From NCBI RefSeq assembly GCF_003096355.1, contig NZ_QEKI01000003.1, positions 1 through 64,000 of the forward strand: a DNA stretch of 64,000 nt, written 5' to 3'. Numbering within the stretch: position 1 is the stretch's first letter; the number at the start of each line of letters is the position of its first letter. The position numbers were made by a program, and so were the translations under genes. This document shows positions 6,606 to 16,288 of the stretch, one piece after another. The notes below the pieces were generated by a model. The model was not told where the DNA came from. It did not search any database and was given only the letters and a program-made list of their open reading frames with translations. The stretch is from Pontibacter virosus (lineage in GTDB: Bacteria > Bacteroidota > Bacteroidia > Cytophagales > Hymenobacteraceae).

Positions 6606-6731
6606 GTCTGAATCAGGATTTACAGGATTTTATAATTTTCAGGATTTCCACATAGAGGATTTTATCTAAGTCATTTGATGACAAATTCCGAATCCTGTAA
6701 ATCCTTTAATTCTGTAAATCCTGATTCAGAC
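6606..6731. repeat. Inverted repeat element with 20-bp perfect arms
   Basis: GTCTGAATCAGGATTTACAG (6606-6625) is the exact reverse complement of 6712-6731. Inner partial copies of AGGATTTACAGG and AATCCTGTAAATCC continue the symmetry. It sits directly after a terminator and contains no ORF. A second sequence, 6750-6780 (GACAAGTCGCGACCGGTCCC), recurs in opposite orientation near 26326-26352, so the 6600-6800 region is a collection of dispersed repeats. Confidence 0.8.
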
Positions 6732-6833
6732 AATTTATTCCTGTGCACGATCCGGACAAGTCGCGACCGGTCCCTACAGTGGAAGGATAATGCTACGTAG
6801 CACCACGACGTTACACTGTAAAGCCGCTACGAG

Positions 6834-6886
6834 CTAACTCCCAAACTCTTAACTTTTCAACTCCTAAACTCCTAAACTTTCCAACC
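6834..6886 (-). repeat. Octad-phased tract after the aminopeptidase stop codon
   Basis: Read in the sense of the upstream gene, the bases from the stop codon on fall into about seven 8-base units of the type AGGAGTTT / GGAGTTAG. The period is eight throughout although the units are degenerate. Similar tracts lie at 25033, 25186, 25989, 40264 and 40407. Confidence 0.75.
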
Positions 6887-9472
6887 TTATTTCACCAGTT
6901 TCTCCGCCCTAAACACATGGTCCGCAGCCTGCAGGATCTTGCCTTTCAACTTTGGGTTGTAGTCTGGGTGCTCAGCCAGGAACGTGCGGACGGTGGCAGC
7001 TGCGGTAGGAGTCTGGTAGTAGCCGAAGGTGGATTGCAGCCAGTTGGTCGGGAAGAAGATGTCACCGGTTAGCTGGATTTCCTCTACCAGTTCCAGGCTC
7101 TCGCGCAGGTATTTTTCTGACGAGGCGGCACGCAACGGATGATGAAGATAGGAGAGGGCGGAGCCTACCCAAGCCTCCTTGTCGCGGTTGCTGCGGTCTT
7201 TAAGCGAGACGAAGAAAGCGTCACGCACCTGTTCATCGCCCGACAGGGCCGGCATCAGAAACTGCAGTCGCTTTTGCCGATCCGGATTTTTGATACGAGC
7301 TAGTTGCTGCTGCAATATACCTGTGGCATTCGGGTAGTCACGCACGGCCAGCGATTGGGCCAGCGAGGTATAGTCCTCCTCATTGAGATTAACGCCCGCC
7401 GGGGCCTTCTGGGTTTCCCATACCTGGTGTAGCCGATCCTGTGCCTCTTTGGTCATGGCAATGTTTTGGTAAGCTTTGAAGAAGAGTTTTTTATTGTTGC
7501 CAGACTTTTGCTTCTCCATCGCGTCCCACAGATTTTTTTCGAAGGCCGGTGCTATTTTAGTTCTTTGCTCCGGACTGGTAAATTTCCAAAAGGTGTCACT
7601 TAAGTAGCCCGTCAGTAGCTTCAGGTTAAGCTCTTCCTGCTCGTTAGCCGATTGCAGGAGTGCAACGTAGCGCATCATGTCGGGGGTAATATCTACTCCG
7701 TTGAGCATGTTTTCATACAGATTAATGTAGGTCGAGGCCCGCATCACAGGGTTCTGCAGTTTGTTGAGGTAGCTAATGCCGCGTGCATCAACAGGGAAAG
7801 TTCCATAGCCCTGCCCGGAGGAATTAAACAGAACATAGAGCGGCCACTGCTTACCAATCACCTCCTGAAATTCAATGGAAGGCTGGTTCATGTTCACGGT
7901 GTACTCTTCCACACGGTCGTCATAAACCAGGGCTACTTCAAAAAGCTGAGGCCACAAACGGTCGGATCCGTCTTCGCCTTTCTGCGAGATAGAAAAAACG
8001 CTGATTTTCCCATCTTCTACATCCAGCTTACAATCGAACACCGGACGGCCCGGCTCGTTCACCCATACCTGGTTCCAGGCCTGCAGGTCGGCAGGTGTTC
8101 GGGCGTCCAGAATTTCGATCAGCTGCGGCCAGGTGGCGTTGCCGTTGGCATAGGTTTTCAGGTATACCTGCAGGCCTTCTTGAAAAGCTTTTTCACCCAT
8201 CAGGCGCTCGAGCTGCCGCATCATGACAGGGGCCTTGTGGTAGATGATGTGCCCGTAGAGCGATCCTGCATCCTGCAAATTGGCCAGGTCCTGACGGATC
8301 GGGTTGGCACCAGCGGTACGGTCCACGCTGTATGCGGTCGGGAAGTGGTCGATCAGAAACTTGAGGTCGTAATTGCTGTTCTTTACCGTCGTTTTGGAAA
8401 TCTTGTCGGCCATGAAGTTGGCAAACACCTCTTTCATCCACACGTCATTAAACCAGCGCATTGTCACCAGGTCACCAAACCACATGTGTGCCGTTTCATG
8501 GGCGATCAGGTTGGACCGTGCCACCAACTGGTCTTTGGTTGCGCCCTCGTCCAGAAATAGCGTAGATGCCTTGTAATCGATGGCTCCCACGTGCTCCATG
8601 CCGCCGTACTGGAAGTCAGGTATAGCCACGAAGTCGAATTTCTGGAAGGGGTAGGGGATCTGGGTATAGTCTTCCATAAAGGCCAGCGCGTCGCGGTGTA
8701 TGCTGAAGATCGGGGCGATGCTCTTGAGCTTGTCCTGATCTGTTTCGCGGTGGTAGAAATGCATGGTGCGGCCCCGGTCGCTGTTGCTCACTTTGCTGAA
8801 GTCGCCGGCTACAAAAGAAAAGAGATAGGTCGGGATGGTATCAGAAGGCAGGTAGGTATAGGTCTTGGTAGCGCCCGTTATAACCGAGTCCTGCAGGGGG
8901 GCATTGGCCAGGGCTTTCCAATCCTGCGGGATGGTGAGCGTGAGCTTAAACACCGCCTTCATGTCCGGCTGGTCGAAGCAGGGGAACACGGTGCGGGCGC
9001 GATCCGGCACGAGTAAGGTATACAGGTAATCTTCGTTGCGGTTGAGCGAGAGGTTGCCGGCCGTGAAGTCGATCTGCACCTGGTTATGGCCTGTCTTCAG
9101 ATGCTTGGGAGAGATTACAATGTGCTCGTTCTCAAAGACCAGTGGAACCTCCCTGCCGTTCACCTTTACAAGCTGCACATGCTCCTGTTTTTCCTTGAAG
9201 TCGATCTGCAGTGCCTGGCTGAGGTCTTGTATGTCGAACGTGATCATTTCAGAGGCAGGTATAGGAGCGTTTTTGCCTTTCGGAATCTGCAGCCTGATGT
9301 CATATTGCACGTTGCGCAGCGTCTGGTTGCGGTGTTCCGCCAGTTCGCGCGACACGCCGGTATCAACGGGTAAGGTATAGGCGCTGGTCGCAGGTCCTTT
9401 GCTGCAACCGCTCAGTAAAGCCAGAGACAAAGCCAGGGAGGCGGCTTTAAAGGTATAGCTGTGTTTTGACAT
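6887..9472 (-). CDS. M1-family zinc aminopeptidase, lipoprotein
   Basis: An 861-residue metallopeptidase that removes N-terminal residues from peptides. The N-terminus has a lipoprotein signal ending LALLSGCS, so the protein is probably anchored in the envelope through Cys23. The exopeptidase motif is GGMEH (290-294) in place of the usual GAMEN, and the zinc site is HETAH (325-329) with the third ligand E348 in MKEVFANF. Both are standard for the family. The C-terminal 350 residues look like the helical ERAP1-like domain. It stands alone: a terminator and repeats lie downstream and a 765-base gap upstream. Confidence 0.95.
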   Translation of the reverse strand: MSKHSYTFKAASLALSLALLSGCSKGPATSAYTLPVDTGVSRELAEHRNQTLRNVQYDIRLQIPKGKNAPIPASEMITFDIQDLSQALQIDFKEKQEHVQLVKVNGREVPLVFENEHIVISPKHLKTGHNQVQIDFTAGNLSLNRNEDYLYTLLVPDRARTVFPCFDQPDMKAVFKLTLTIPQDWKALANAPLQDSVITGATKTYTYLPSDTIPTYLFSFVAGDFSKVSNSDRGRTMHFYHRETDQDKLKSIAPIFSIHRDALAFMEDYTQIPYPFQKFDFVAIPDFQYGGMEHVGAIDYKASTLFLDEGATKDQLVARSNLIAHETAHMWFGDLVTMRWFNDVWMKEVFANFMADKISKTTVKNSNYDLKFLIDHFPTAYSVDRTAGANPIRQDLANLQDAGSLYGHIIYHKAPVMMRQLERLMGEKAFQEGLQVYLKTYANGNATWPQLIEILDARTPADLQAWNQVWVNEPGRPVFDCKLDVEDGKISVFSISQKGEDGSDRLWPQLFEVALVYDDRVEEYTVNMNQPSIEFQEVIGKQWPLYVLFNSSGQGYGTFPVDARGISYLNKLQNPVMRASTYINLYENMLNGVDITPDMMRYVALLQSANEQEELNLKLLTGYLSDTFWKFTSPEQRTKIAPAFEKNLWDAMEKQKSGNNKKLFFKAYQNIAMTKEAQDRLHQVWETQKAPAGVNLNEEDYTSLAQSLAVRDYPNATGILQQQLARIKNPDRQKRLQFLMPALSGDEQVRDAFFVSLKDRSNRDKEAWVGSALSYLHHPLRAASSEKYLRESLELVEEIQLTGDIFFPTNWLQSTFGYYQTPTAAATVRTFLAEHPDYNPKLKGKILQAADHVFRAEKLVK

Positions 9473-10176
9473 GATTGGTGTTGAGGGTGTTTGTAAAGAT
9501 AATGGATTTTGGGAATTGGTGTAGTGAAGGAGGGGTGTTGAACCTGATGGCGCGAGCGTCCTCGCTCGTGTCTACTATCGTGAGGCCTCTGGCCTAGGTA
9601 TAGCTTGCTTTGTAGCGACTGCTGTTGCAGGTATAGTAACCACGTTGCTTTGTAGATTCGCCTGTGCGGCGGGCACCTACTTTTTTTCTTGACAAAAAAA
9701 GTAGGCAAAAAAGTCAAGACTATCCAAATCGAGGGCCCCTACCCCCACTCGCTGAACGCTCAAACAGTGGATAGTCGCAAAGTTGCACCTTGCCAAAGCG
9801 ATCTGTTCCATAGCTTCCGGGGCAAGTTAGCCTTGCTATACCTGCCAGCGGTGTGTGCTACAAAGCTTATAACTTCGAACTGGTAGTAGCAGAAGCTCCC
9901 CGCCTGGGGGTAGGGGCCCTCTTAAAGGACAAGGAGGGGCAGGGGTGGTTCGACACGGTGTTGTAAAGCAACTGCTACAGCTACGAAACTTATACCTCCA
10001 ATTGGTAGCGGCAGAAATTCCCCTCCGGGGGTAGGGGCCCTCTATTTCTACCAAGATCCTTCCAGGATGACAGTCAGGAAATCAGTAGCTCAAAGTCCCC
10101 CTTTGAAGGGGGCAGGGGGATGACAATCGTGCACCAGAATCCTGCTTCAGACAAACCTTACCACCCCATAAAAAGC
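9473..10176. repeat. Intergenic region made of dispersed repeats (no gene)
   Basis: I see no credible gene here. The arm GAGGGCCCCTACCCCC (9731-9746) faces two opposite copies, GGGGGTAGGGGCCCTC, at 9906-9921 and 10027-10042. ACCAAGATCCTTCCAGGATG (10050 onward) is the right end of the dispersed element described at 41687. CTACTTTTTTT (from about 9678) and its near-complement form a hairpin around TCTTGA. GCGAGCG/CTCGCTCG makes a small hairpin near 9552. Confidence 0.7.
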
Positions 10177-10201
10177 AAAAGCCGCGAAACTCGCGGCTTT
10201 T
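10177..10201 (-). terminator. Terminator after the catalase gene
   Basis: AAAAGCCGCGA (10177-10187), loop AAC, then TCGCGGCTTTT (10191-10201). On the minus strand the stem ends in a T-rich tail. It is 36 bases beyond the catalase stop codon. Confidence 0.8.
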
Positions 10202-10237
10202 GCCCAAACAAACAATCAATAACAAACATTTAAACTC

Positions 10238-12430
10238 TTAAGCTGGTGTCATGGACTTTTCGCGGTCCCAGTGGCGGTGCTTCTTAATGGCCTCTATAAA
10301 CTTATCGGCAAAATCACCCGCGTCCGCGTCGGCGCCTGCCGTTACCACACCGGAATGGGACAACACCTTGCCCGATTCCTTGTCAGCGAAGTTTACGCCT
10401 ACTACAAAGGCTTTCTCCAGCAAGTTAATGCCGAAGCCTGAGGTCGCGATCGCTTTGCAGTGCTTGAACGCCTCGCTCACAAAGTGAAGCGCATCACCCA
10501 TCCCCATCATCTTGCGCACACTCTTCTCGCCGTCCGGAATGTAAACGGCATCATACATAATGGAAGCAGTCGTTACATGGCTTTTGTCCACTTCAATCTC
10601 CTGACCGGTGCTGGACAGGCGCTTACCCTGAAACTTAGATACAATCTCGATTGTAACGCCGGCTGCCTCCAGTGCCTCTTTCACCTGCATCACTTCGTTG
10701 TAATCATAACCTTCCTCCAGCAGAATCGCGACTCTTCTGGACTTGGATACTTCCTTCTTGTTTCTGTCAATACTTACAGCCGGAGAGTCTTTCACAGATT
10801 GACCGTTCGCCATCTTTTTAGAAGCAGCATCTTCTACATAGTTTCCGGTTGAAATGGAGTCCTCGCCAATTGGCACCTCAACCCCAATACCTGCGGCTAC
10901 CATGGCGGCAAACTGTGGGTCTACTCTATGGAAGTTGGCCAGCTGTCTTGCACGTACGGCTTTGGTTTTCACCTTGCCTAGTTCAAATCGGGCAGCATCA
11001 ACCAAATGGGTTTTCTCATCTTCGGTGAGTGAGTTCCAGAACAAGGTTGACTGCGAATAATGATCATCAAAACTCTTGCTACGTGCTCTGATTTTATGAC
11101 CGTCTACTTTCTCGGCGTAATGCACATAGCCACCCATGTTTTCCGGAGCCATCATAGGGCAGCCACTGGCCAGGGAATTAGGCCAATAGTTTACCTTGCC
11201 TTTGTTGATGGTCTGACGCATAAAGCCGTCCTGCTGGAAATTATGCACCGGGCAAACCGGTCGGTTAATCGGAATCTCAGAGAAGTTGGTGCTGTTGAAA
11301 CGGTTCAGTTGAGTGTCGAGGTAAGAGAACAGACGCGCCTGCAAAAGCGGGTCGTTGGTCACATCGATGCCTGGTACTAAGTTGCCGGGGTGGAAGGCTA
11401 CCTGTTCGGTTTCTGCAAAGAAATTATCCGGGTTGCGGTTCAGCACCATCTTGCCGATAGGCTTTAAAGGAACCAGTTCTTCCGGAATAATTTTGGTAGC
11501 ATCAAGCAGATCGAAATCAAACTTGAACTCATCCGCTTCGTCTACCATTTGCACGCATAGCTCAAACTCCGGATAGTTGCCCTGCTCAATGGCGTCCCAA
11601 AGGTCGCGACGCAGCCAGTCCGGATCCTTGCCGGCTAATTTCTGCGCTTCGTCCCACACAAGTGAGTGCGTACCAAGCACCGGTCGCCAATGGAATTTGA
11701 CAAAGCGGGCCTTGCCAGCCTCGTTTATAAAGCGGAAGGTGTGCACACCAAAGCCTTCCATCATTCTAAAGCTTCGGGGAATAGCTCTGTCCGACAGCAG
11801 CCACATGATCATGTGTGTGGACTCAGGCATCAGGGAAATGAAGTCCCAGAAACTGTCCTGGGCGGCTGATGCCTGCGGTATTTCATTGTCCGGGTCTGGC
11901 TTCACGGCGTGTACCAGGTCCGGGAATTTGATGCCGTCGTGGATAAAGAACACAGGTATATTATTGCCAACCAGGTCGTAATTTCCTTCCTGGGTATAGA
12001 ATTTAGTGGCAAAACCTCTTGCATCGCGCACCGTGTCAGCCGATCCGCGAGAACCAGCCACCGTGGAGAAACGCACAAAAACCGGCGTTTTTATACTCGG
12101 GTCGCTCAGGAACTTTGCTTTGGTATAGGCTGCCATCGACTCGTAAGGCTGGAAGTAGCCGTGGGCGCCTGCTCCGCGAGCGTGCACAGCGCGTTCCGGC
12201 ATACGCTCATGGTCGAAGTGGGTCATCTTCTCCCGGAAGTGAAAGTCTTCCATTAACGTTGGTCCTCGTTGACCAGCTTTCAGAGAGTCATCCGTATGGT
12301 TCACCCTTACCCCCTGATCAGTTGTCATATATTGGTCTTTGCCGTCTTCCCGGAACTGTTCTAACTGTTTGTTTTTGCTGTTTTCGTCGACGTGGTTTGT
12401 TTGAGGTTTATTCTGATCTTTCTCTTCCAT
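10238..12430 (-). CDS. katE: Large-subunit catalase (HPII/KatE type)
   Basis: A 730-residue heme catalase that converts hydrogen peroxide to water and oxygen. The active-site His is in PERAVHARGAGAHG, the conserved Asn in VGNNIPVFFIHDGIKFPD, and the heme-ligand Tyr in RLFSYLDTQLNR. The last 150 or so residues (SRRVAILLEEGYDYNEV onward) form the DJ-1/PfpI-like domain that marks clade II large-subunit catalases. I chose the ATG of MEEKDQNKPQTNH at 12430; a longer frame opens at 12502, but the extra 24 residues are polar and unlike the family. It is transcribed alone and ends at the hairpin at 10177. Confidence 0.96.
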   Translation of the reverse strand: MEEKDQNKPQTNHVDENSKNKQLEQFREDGKDQYMTTDQGVRVNHTDDSLKAGQRGPTLMEDFHFREKMTHFDHERMPERAVHARGAGAHGYFQPYESMAAYTKAKFLSDPSIKTPVFVRFSTVAGSRGSADTVRDARGFATKFYTQEGNYDLVGNNIPVFFIHDGIKFPDLVHAVKPDPDNEIPQASAAQDSFWDFISLMPESTHMIMWLLSDRAIPRSFRMMEGFGVHTFRFINEAGKARFVKFHWRPVLGTHSLVWDEAQKLAGKDPDWLRRDLWDAIEQGNYPEFELCVQMVDEADEFKFDFDLLDATKIIPEELVPLKPIGKMVLNRNPDNFFAETEQVAFHPGNLVPGIDVTNDPLLQARLFSYLDTQLNRFNSTNFSEIPINRPVCPVHNFQQDGFMRQTINKGKVNYWPNSLASGCPMMAPENMGGYVHYAEKVDGHKIRARSKSFDDHYSQSTLFWNSLTEDEKTHLVDAARFELGKVKTKAVRARQLANFHRVDPQFAAMVAAGIGVEVPIGEDSISTGNYVEDAASKKMANGQSVKDSPAVSIDRNKKEVSKSRRVAILLEEGYDYNEVMQVKEALEAAGVTIEIVSKFQGKRLSSTGQEIEVDKSHVTTASIMYDAVYIPDGEKSVRKMMGMGDALHFVSEAFKHCKAIATSGFGINLLEKAFVVGVNFADKESGKVLSHSGVVTAGADADAGDFADKFIEAIKKHRHWDREKSMTPA

Positions 12431-12685
12431 GGTTTTGTTTGTTTTGTTGGATGTAGGTGAGGTATAACTTTTAAAAATCGTGTGCGGAATTCTCTCCAAC
12501 AATACGGTTTAGTATTTTAAGTGGTTAAGAAAAAGTGAAACAATACAAGATTAAAATGGAGTTAAAATAAGACTTTAGGTATAGCGCGAACAGGTATAAC
12601 CATGCTGCTGGGAAACAGCACAGGTATAGCGCAGGGGTAAGTAGGAAAATTCGAAGAAGTGGAATAGTTGCCTGAGATTGGGCTT

Positions 12686-13237
12686 TTACAAACTCAGCTC
12701 TTTACGCCCAAAGCTGTACTCGTCTTCCTTCAGGTAGTAGTCGCCGCATTTTTGCAGAATCGTCAGGTTGTCGATCGTGATCTCCCAGTTAAAGTTGTAA
12801 TTGAAAAGGAAAGTGAGCACCGGGCCCAGCAAGTCAGGGGAGGTATCGCCGAGTGCCAGCGAAATGTGAGGGAGCCACATGTTGGGGTTGTAGTAAATGC
12901 CCATTTCGCTGCTCATCTCTGAAATGTCGCGGTGCAGGCGGGCATGCAACTGGTTGAGAGGGGCTGTGCGCAAGACGGGTATGTAGATGACCGGCTTCTC
13001 GCCCGGGAACACACCCAGGCCCGTAGTGCGGATCGTAAAGGGCTCGGTCTCACGGCTGGTTTCCAGCAGGTATTGCTGCAGCTCTTCCATATCCGGGATT
13101 TCGGCCGTCAGCAGGGTCAGGTGCGGGTAGGGCGTCATCTTCACCTCATTTAGTCCAAATTGCGAGTCGAGTAACTCGGTCAGTTCAGACACACGTGCAG
13201 AATGGGAAGGGTCGAGCAGGGATGTAACTGCGATCAT
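12686..13237 (-). CDS. 2H phosphoesterase / 2'-5' RNA ligase-like protein
   Basis: A 183-residue protein with the two HxT/S motifs of the 2H phosphoesterase superfamily: HLTLL (H39, T41) and HISLAL (H124, S126). The members I know act on 2',3'-cyclic or 2'-5' RNA bonds, or on cyclic nucleotides. The spacing of the motifs (about 85 residues) and total length fit the bacterial LigT-like group. Neighbours give no clue to the substrate: catalase is downstream on the same strand after a 255-base gap, and a divergent ABC-F gene is upstream. Confidence 0.85.
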   Translation of the reverse strand: MIAVTSLLDPSHSARVSELTELLDSQFGLNEVKMTPYPHLTLLTAEIPDMEELQQYLLETSRETEPFTIRTTGLGVFPGEKPVIYIPVLRTAPLNQLHARLHRDISEMSSEMGIYYNPNMWLPHISLALGDTSPDLLGPVLTFLFNYNFNWEITIDNLTILQKCGDYYLKEDEYSFGRKELSL

Positions 13238-13428
13238 AAAAGGTTATTTTTTATTGCTGTTCTCAACGTCTCGCGCACACATTTTTCAAAAGCATAAAGC
13301 TATAGAACGAGGCACATGTGATAATGTTTACCAGTATAGGGCTTTTTGCAGTAGGCAACGTTTTATTCTACGTACGAGGCGACTTTTGGTCTGTGGGCCT
13401 TTACGCTGGGGATGTTTCCCAAAATAAG

Positions 13429-13436
13429 TACCTTTG
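13429..13436 (+). promoter_or_regulatory. -7 element that fixes the ABC-F start
   Basis: TACCTTTG matches TAnnTTTG exactly. It places transcription start near 13443, downstream of the longer possible ATG at 13412 and 14 bases upstream of the ATG at 13457, which favours the shorter protein. Confidence 0.6.
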
Positions 13437-13456
13437 TAGCTCAGCTTTCCGAATCT

Positions 13457-15388
13457 ATGATCTCAATTAATAACCTTAGCTTTCATTTTGGCAGCCGCCC
13501 CATGTACGAGGATGCCAACCTGCACATCAAACCCAAAGACAAGATAGCCCTGATCGGATTGAACGGTACGGGCAAGTCCACGCTGCTGCGCATCATCGTA
13601 GGTGAATATAAGCCCGACGGCGGAAGCATCCAAATGAGCCGGGACACCACCATCGGTTTCCTGAACCAGGACCTGCTCAGCTACGAAACGCACGAGAGCA
13701 TCCTGTCGGTGGCCATGCAGGCCTTTGACGAGGCCATCTCACTGCAGAAGGAGATCGACCAGGTGCTGGTAGAGTTTGAGCATAACTTCCACGACAAGCT
13801 GGTGGACAAGCTGGCATCGCTGCAGGAGCGTTTTGAGGCGCTTGGCGGCTATACCATGCAGGCCGAAGCCGAGTCGATCCTGGAGGGCCTTGGCTTCACA
13901 ACCGAGGAACTGAAACAGCCGCTGGCCTCTTTCTCGGGTGGCTGGCGCATGCGCGTGATGCTGGCCAAGATCCTTTTGCAGAAACCCTCGCTACTGCTGC
14001 TCGACGAACCAACCAACCACCTGGACCTGCCTTCTATTAAATGGCTCGAGTCTTACCTGGATCGCTTTGAGGGAGCCGTGGTGATTGTGTCGCACGACAG
14101 GGAGTTCCTGGACAAGACGACCAATATCACGGTGGAAGTGTCGGGCGCAAAACTGAACTTATACCCGGGCAACTACAGCTTCTATGTAGAAGAAAAAGCC
14201 CTGCGTAACGAGATACAGAAAGGCGCTTACGAAAACCAGCAGGCCCAGATCCGGCAGACAGAGCGCTTTATTGAGCGCTTTAAAGCCAAGGCGACGAAAG
14301 CCAAGCAGGCCCAAAGCCGCATGAAGCAGCTCGAGCGCATGGAGCGCATCGAGGAGGTGGCAGGGGAAGCGGCGAAGGTGAACTTCAGCTTCCGCTTCAA
14401 TGTGCAGCCGGGCCGTCACATCTTCCGGCTGGAGCACATGAGCAAAAGCTTCGGCAGCAAGCTGATTTTCCGCGACACCAACGTGCACATCGAGCGGGGC
14501 GACAAAATTGCGCTCATCGGTGCCAACGGCAAAGGTAAGTCCACGCTGCTGCGCATCATTGCCGGCACTGAGCCCATACAGGGCAAGCGCGAAATGGGGC
14601 ATAACGTGATCATGTCTTTTTATGCGCAGCACCAGCTCGAAGCCCTGAACGTGGAAAATGAAATTCTGCAGGAGTTGCAGCAGGCCGGCTCCGGTAAAAC
14701 AGAGGTAGAGCTGCGCACACTGCTGGGCTCTTTCCTGTTCACCGGCGATGATGTGTTTAAAAAGATCAAGGTGCTGTCGGGAGGGGAGAAGAGCCGGGTG
14801 GCGCTGGCCAAAACGCTGATCTCGGAGGCCAACTTCCTCATGCTCGACGAACCGACCAACCACCTGGACATGCAGTCGGTTAATATCCTGATTCAGGCGC
14901 TGGAGCAGTACGAGGGTACGTTCATCATCATCTCGCACGACCGCTATTTTGTGGAGAATGTGGCCACCAAGATCTGGTACATCGAAGACTACCAGCTCAA
15001 GGAGTACCCCGGCACTTACCACGAATTTGAGACGTTTCAGGAGAAGCGCGAGAAGGAGTCAAAACGTGAAGCCGCTGCTGCGCCAGCCCCAAAGAAGGAC
15101 GAACCAAAGCCGAAGCGTGACAACAGCGAATTCAACGTGCTGAACAACCAGCTGAAGCAGGTTAACCGCCAGATAAGCGAACTCGAAAAGCAGGTGCAAC
15201 AAATGGAACAAGAGCTCGCCAAATACGAAACCGAGCTGGCGGACCCGAAGGTATACGGCAACCCTAGCCTCTTGCAGGAAACCTCCCAGAAGTTTGAATC
15301 TGTGCAAAAAGAACTGGACACCGTTAACCAGAAATGGGAGAACCTGATGCTGGAGGCCGAGGAGTTAGAGGGACAGCTGGGAAGTTAG
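13457..15388 (+). CDS. ABC-F family ATPase (translation-factor type)
   Basis: A 643-residue protein with two ABC ATPase domains and no membrane segment. Walker A motifs are GLNGTGKST and GANGKGKST, signatures are SGGWRMRVMLAK and LSGGEKSRVALAK, and both Walker B motifs read LDEPTNHLD. A charged linker separates the domains, and a C-terminal coiled coil (about the last 90 residues, rich in Q, E and K) resembles Uup-type proteins. ABC-F proteins act on the ribosome, easing stalls or protecting against antibiotics; which applies here is unknown. The start follows the promoter at 13429. A terminator at 15606 comes after a copy of the dispersed repeat element. Confidence 0.94.
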   Translation: MISINNLSFHFGSRPMYEDANLHIKPKDKIALIGLNGTGKSTLLRIIVGEYKPDGGSIQMSRDTTIGFLNQDLLSYETHESILSVAMQAFDEAISLQKEIDQVLVEFEHNFHDKLVDKLASLQERFEALGGYTMQAEAESILEGLGFTTEELKQPLASFSGGWRMRVMLAKILLQKPSLLLLDEPTNHLDLPSIKWLESYLDRFEGAVVIVSHDREFLDKTTNITVEVSGAKLNLYPGNYSFYVEEKALRNEIQKGAYENQQAQIRQTERFIERFKAKATKAKQAQSRMKQLERMERIEEVAGEAAKVNFSFRFNVQPGRHIFRLEHMSKSFGSKLIFRDTNVHIERGDKIALIGANGKGKSTLLRIIAGTEPIQGKREMGHNVIMSFYAQHQLEALNVENEILQELQQAGSGKTEVELRTLLGSFLFTGDDVFKKIKVLSGGEKSRVALAKTLISEANFLMLDEPTNHLDMQSVNILIQALEQYEGTFIIISHDRYFVENVATKIWYIEDYQLKEYPGTYHEFETFQEKREKESKREAAAAPAPKKDEPKPKRDNSEFNVLNNQLKQVNRQISELEKQVQQMEQELAKYETELADPKVYGNPSLLQETSQKFESVQKELDTVNQKWENLMLEAEELEGQLGS

Positions 15389-15432
15389 AAAGGAAAGTAC
15401 GTGGGTAGTATTAGATTAAAATACAAAGGAGA

Positions 15433-15513
15433 GTTGTCATTCTGGAAGAAACCTGGCAGAAGGGAGGTTACGCCGATGCGGCTTGCCCACAAGATCCTTC
15501 CAGGATGACAAAA
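15433..15513. repeat. Dispersed inverted-repeat element, short copy
   Basis: Left end GTTGTCATTCTGGAAGAAAC (15433 onward) and right end ACAAGATCCTTCCAGGATGA (15489 onward) are imperfect reverse complements, about 80 bases in all. The ends match the elements at 41687, 55596 and 58905. It lies between the ABC-F stop codon and its terminator. Confidence 0.75.
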
Positions 15514-15605
15514 CAGGGTGAGCTAACACTGCTCTTCTGCTTATAAGTGTTACCATTCAAATTAGGGAAGTCTGGTTAGGGCCAGATGATGTGATTTATA
15601 ATTGA

Positions 15606-15637
15606 AGCAGCAAGCCATGGGTTTGCTGCTTTTTTTT
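15606..15637 (+). terminator. Rho-independent terminator
   Basis: AGCAGCAAGCC pairs with the GTTTGCTGCT arm across an ATGG loop, followed by seven or more T residues. It probably ends ABC-F transcription about 220 bases beyond the stop codon, after the dispersed element. Confidence 0.85.
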
Positions 15638-15785
15638 GTGCTACATGGGGTTTATTCAGCTGATTGCCAATGTGGAACCTGTGGAATTACCCTATACTTT
15701 AATGCAATAATATGCGTATATAAAAATTGTACTTTGAGATAAAGTGCTTTTTTGCTATTTTGTTCCTCATACGCACCTTATACCT

Positions 15786-16268
15786 ATGAAAGCTTCCTTA
15801 CTCCTGTTGCTGCTTGGTTTGAGCAGTGTACTGAATGTCTCCTTTGCGCAGCACGGCGGCGAAATTATTGTACAGAAAAAAGGCCTTGGTTTTGCCTACT
15901 ACCAGCAAGGCAGTCAAATCAGCAAAAAGCAGTTATTGCACATCCTGGATCAACATCCGGAAGCGCGCAAAGAGCTTCAGAAGGGCCATCGCAATACGCT
16001 TCCGGCTTCTGTGCTCACCTATGCGGGGGGCCTCCTGATCAGCTACCCGATGAGCAAACAGCTGGTAGGCACCCAACCCAACTGGCTGGTCTCAGGAGCA
16101 GGGGCAAGCATGCTGACCTTCAGCATCCCATTCGCCGGCGCCAAAATGAAACGGGAGCACCAGGCCATTCAGGTATACAACCAAGGACTGCAGTCAGCCA
16201 AACGCCAGCATACGGATCTTCGCGTTGGCTACGCCTATAACCGTGCTTCGTTCGTCTTTACCTTCTGA
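15786..16268 (+). CDS. Exported protein of unknown function
   Basis: A 160-residue protein beginning MKASLLLLLLGLSSVLNVSFAQ, a clear signal peptide with cleavage likely after FAQ or nearby. The mature part has a charged helix-prone stretch (ISKKQLLHILDQHPEARKEL), two hydrophobic glycine-rich stretches (TYAGGLLISYPMS and GAGASMLTFSIPFAG) that could be membrane-embedded, and an aromatic C-terminus ending FVFTF. The terminal F is common in Bacteroidota outer-membrane proteins, but the length is too short for a usual barrel. No family recognised. The ATG at 15786 is chosen over 15744 because the signal peptide starts there. Confidence 0.7.
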   Translation: MKASLLLLLLGLSSVLNVSFAQHGGEIIVQKKGLGFAYYQQGSQISKKQLLHILDQHPEARKELQKGHRNTLPASVLTYAGGLLISYPMSKQLVGTQPNWLVSGAGASMLTFSIPFAGAKMKREHQAIQVYNQGLQSAKRQHTDLRVGYAYNRASFVFTF

Positions 16269-16288
16269 TCAGTTAATCTCCCTGTACT

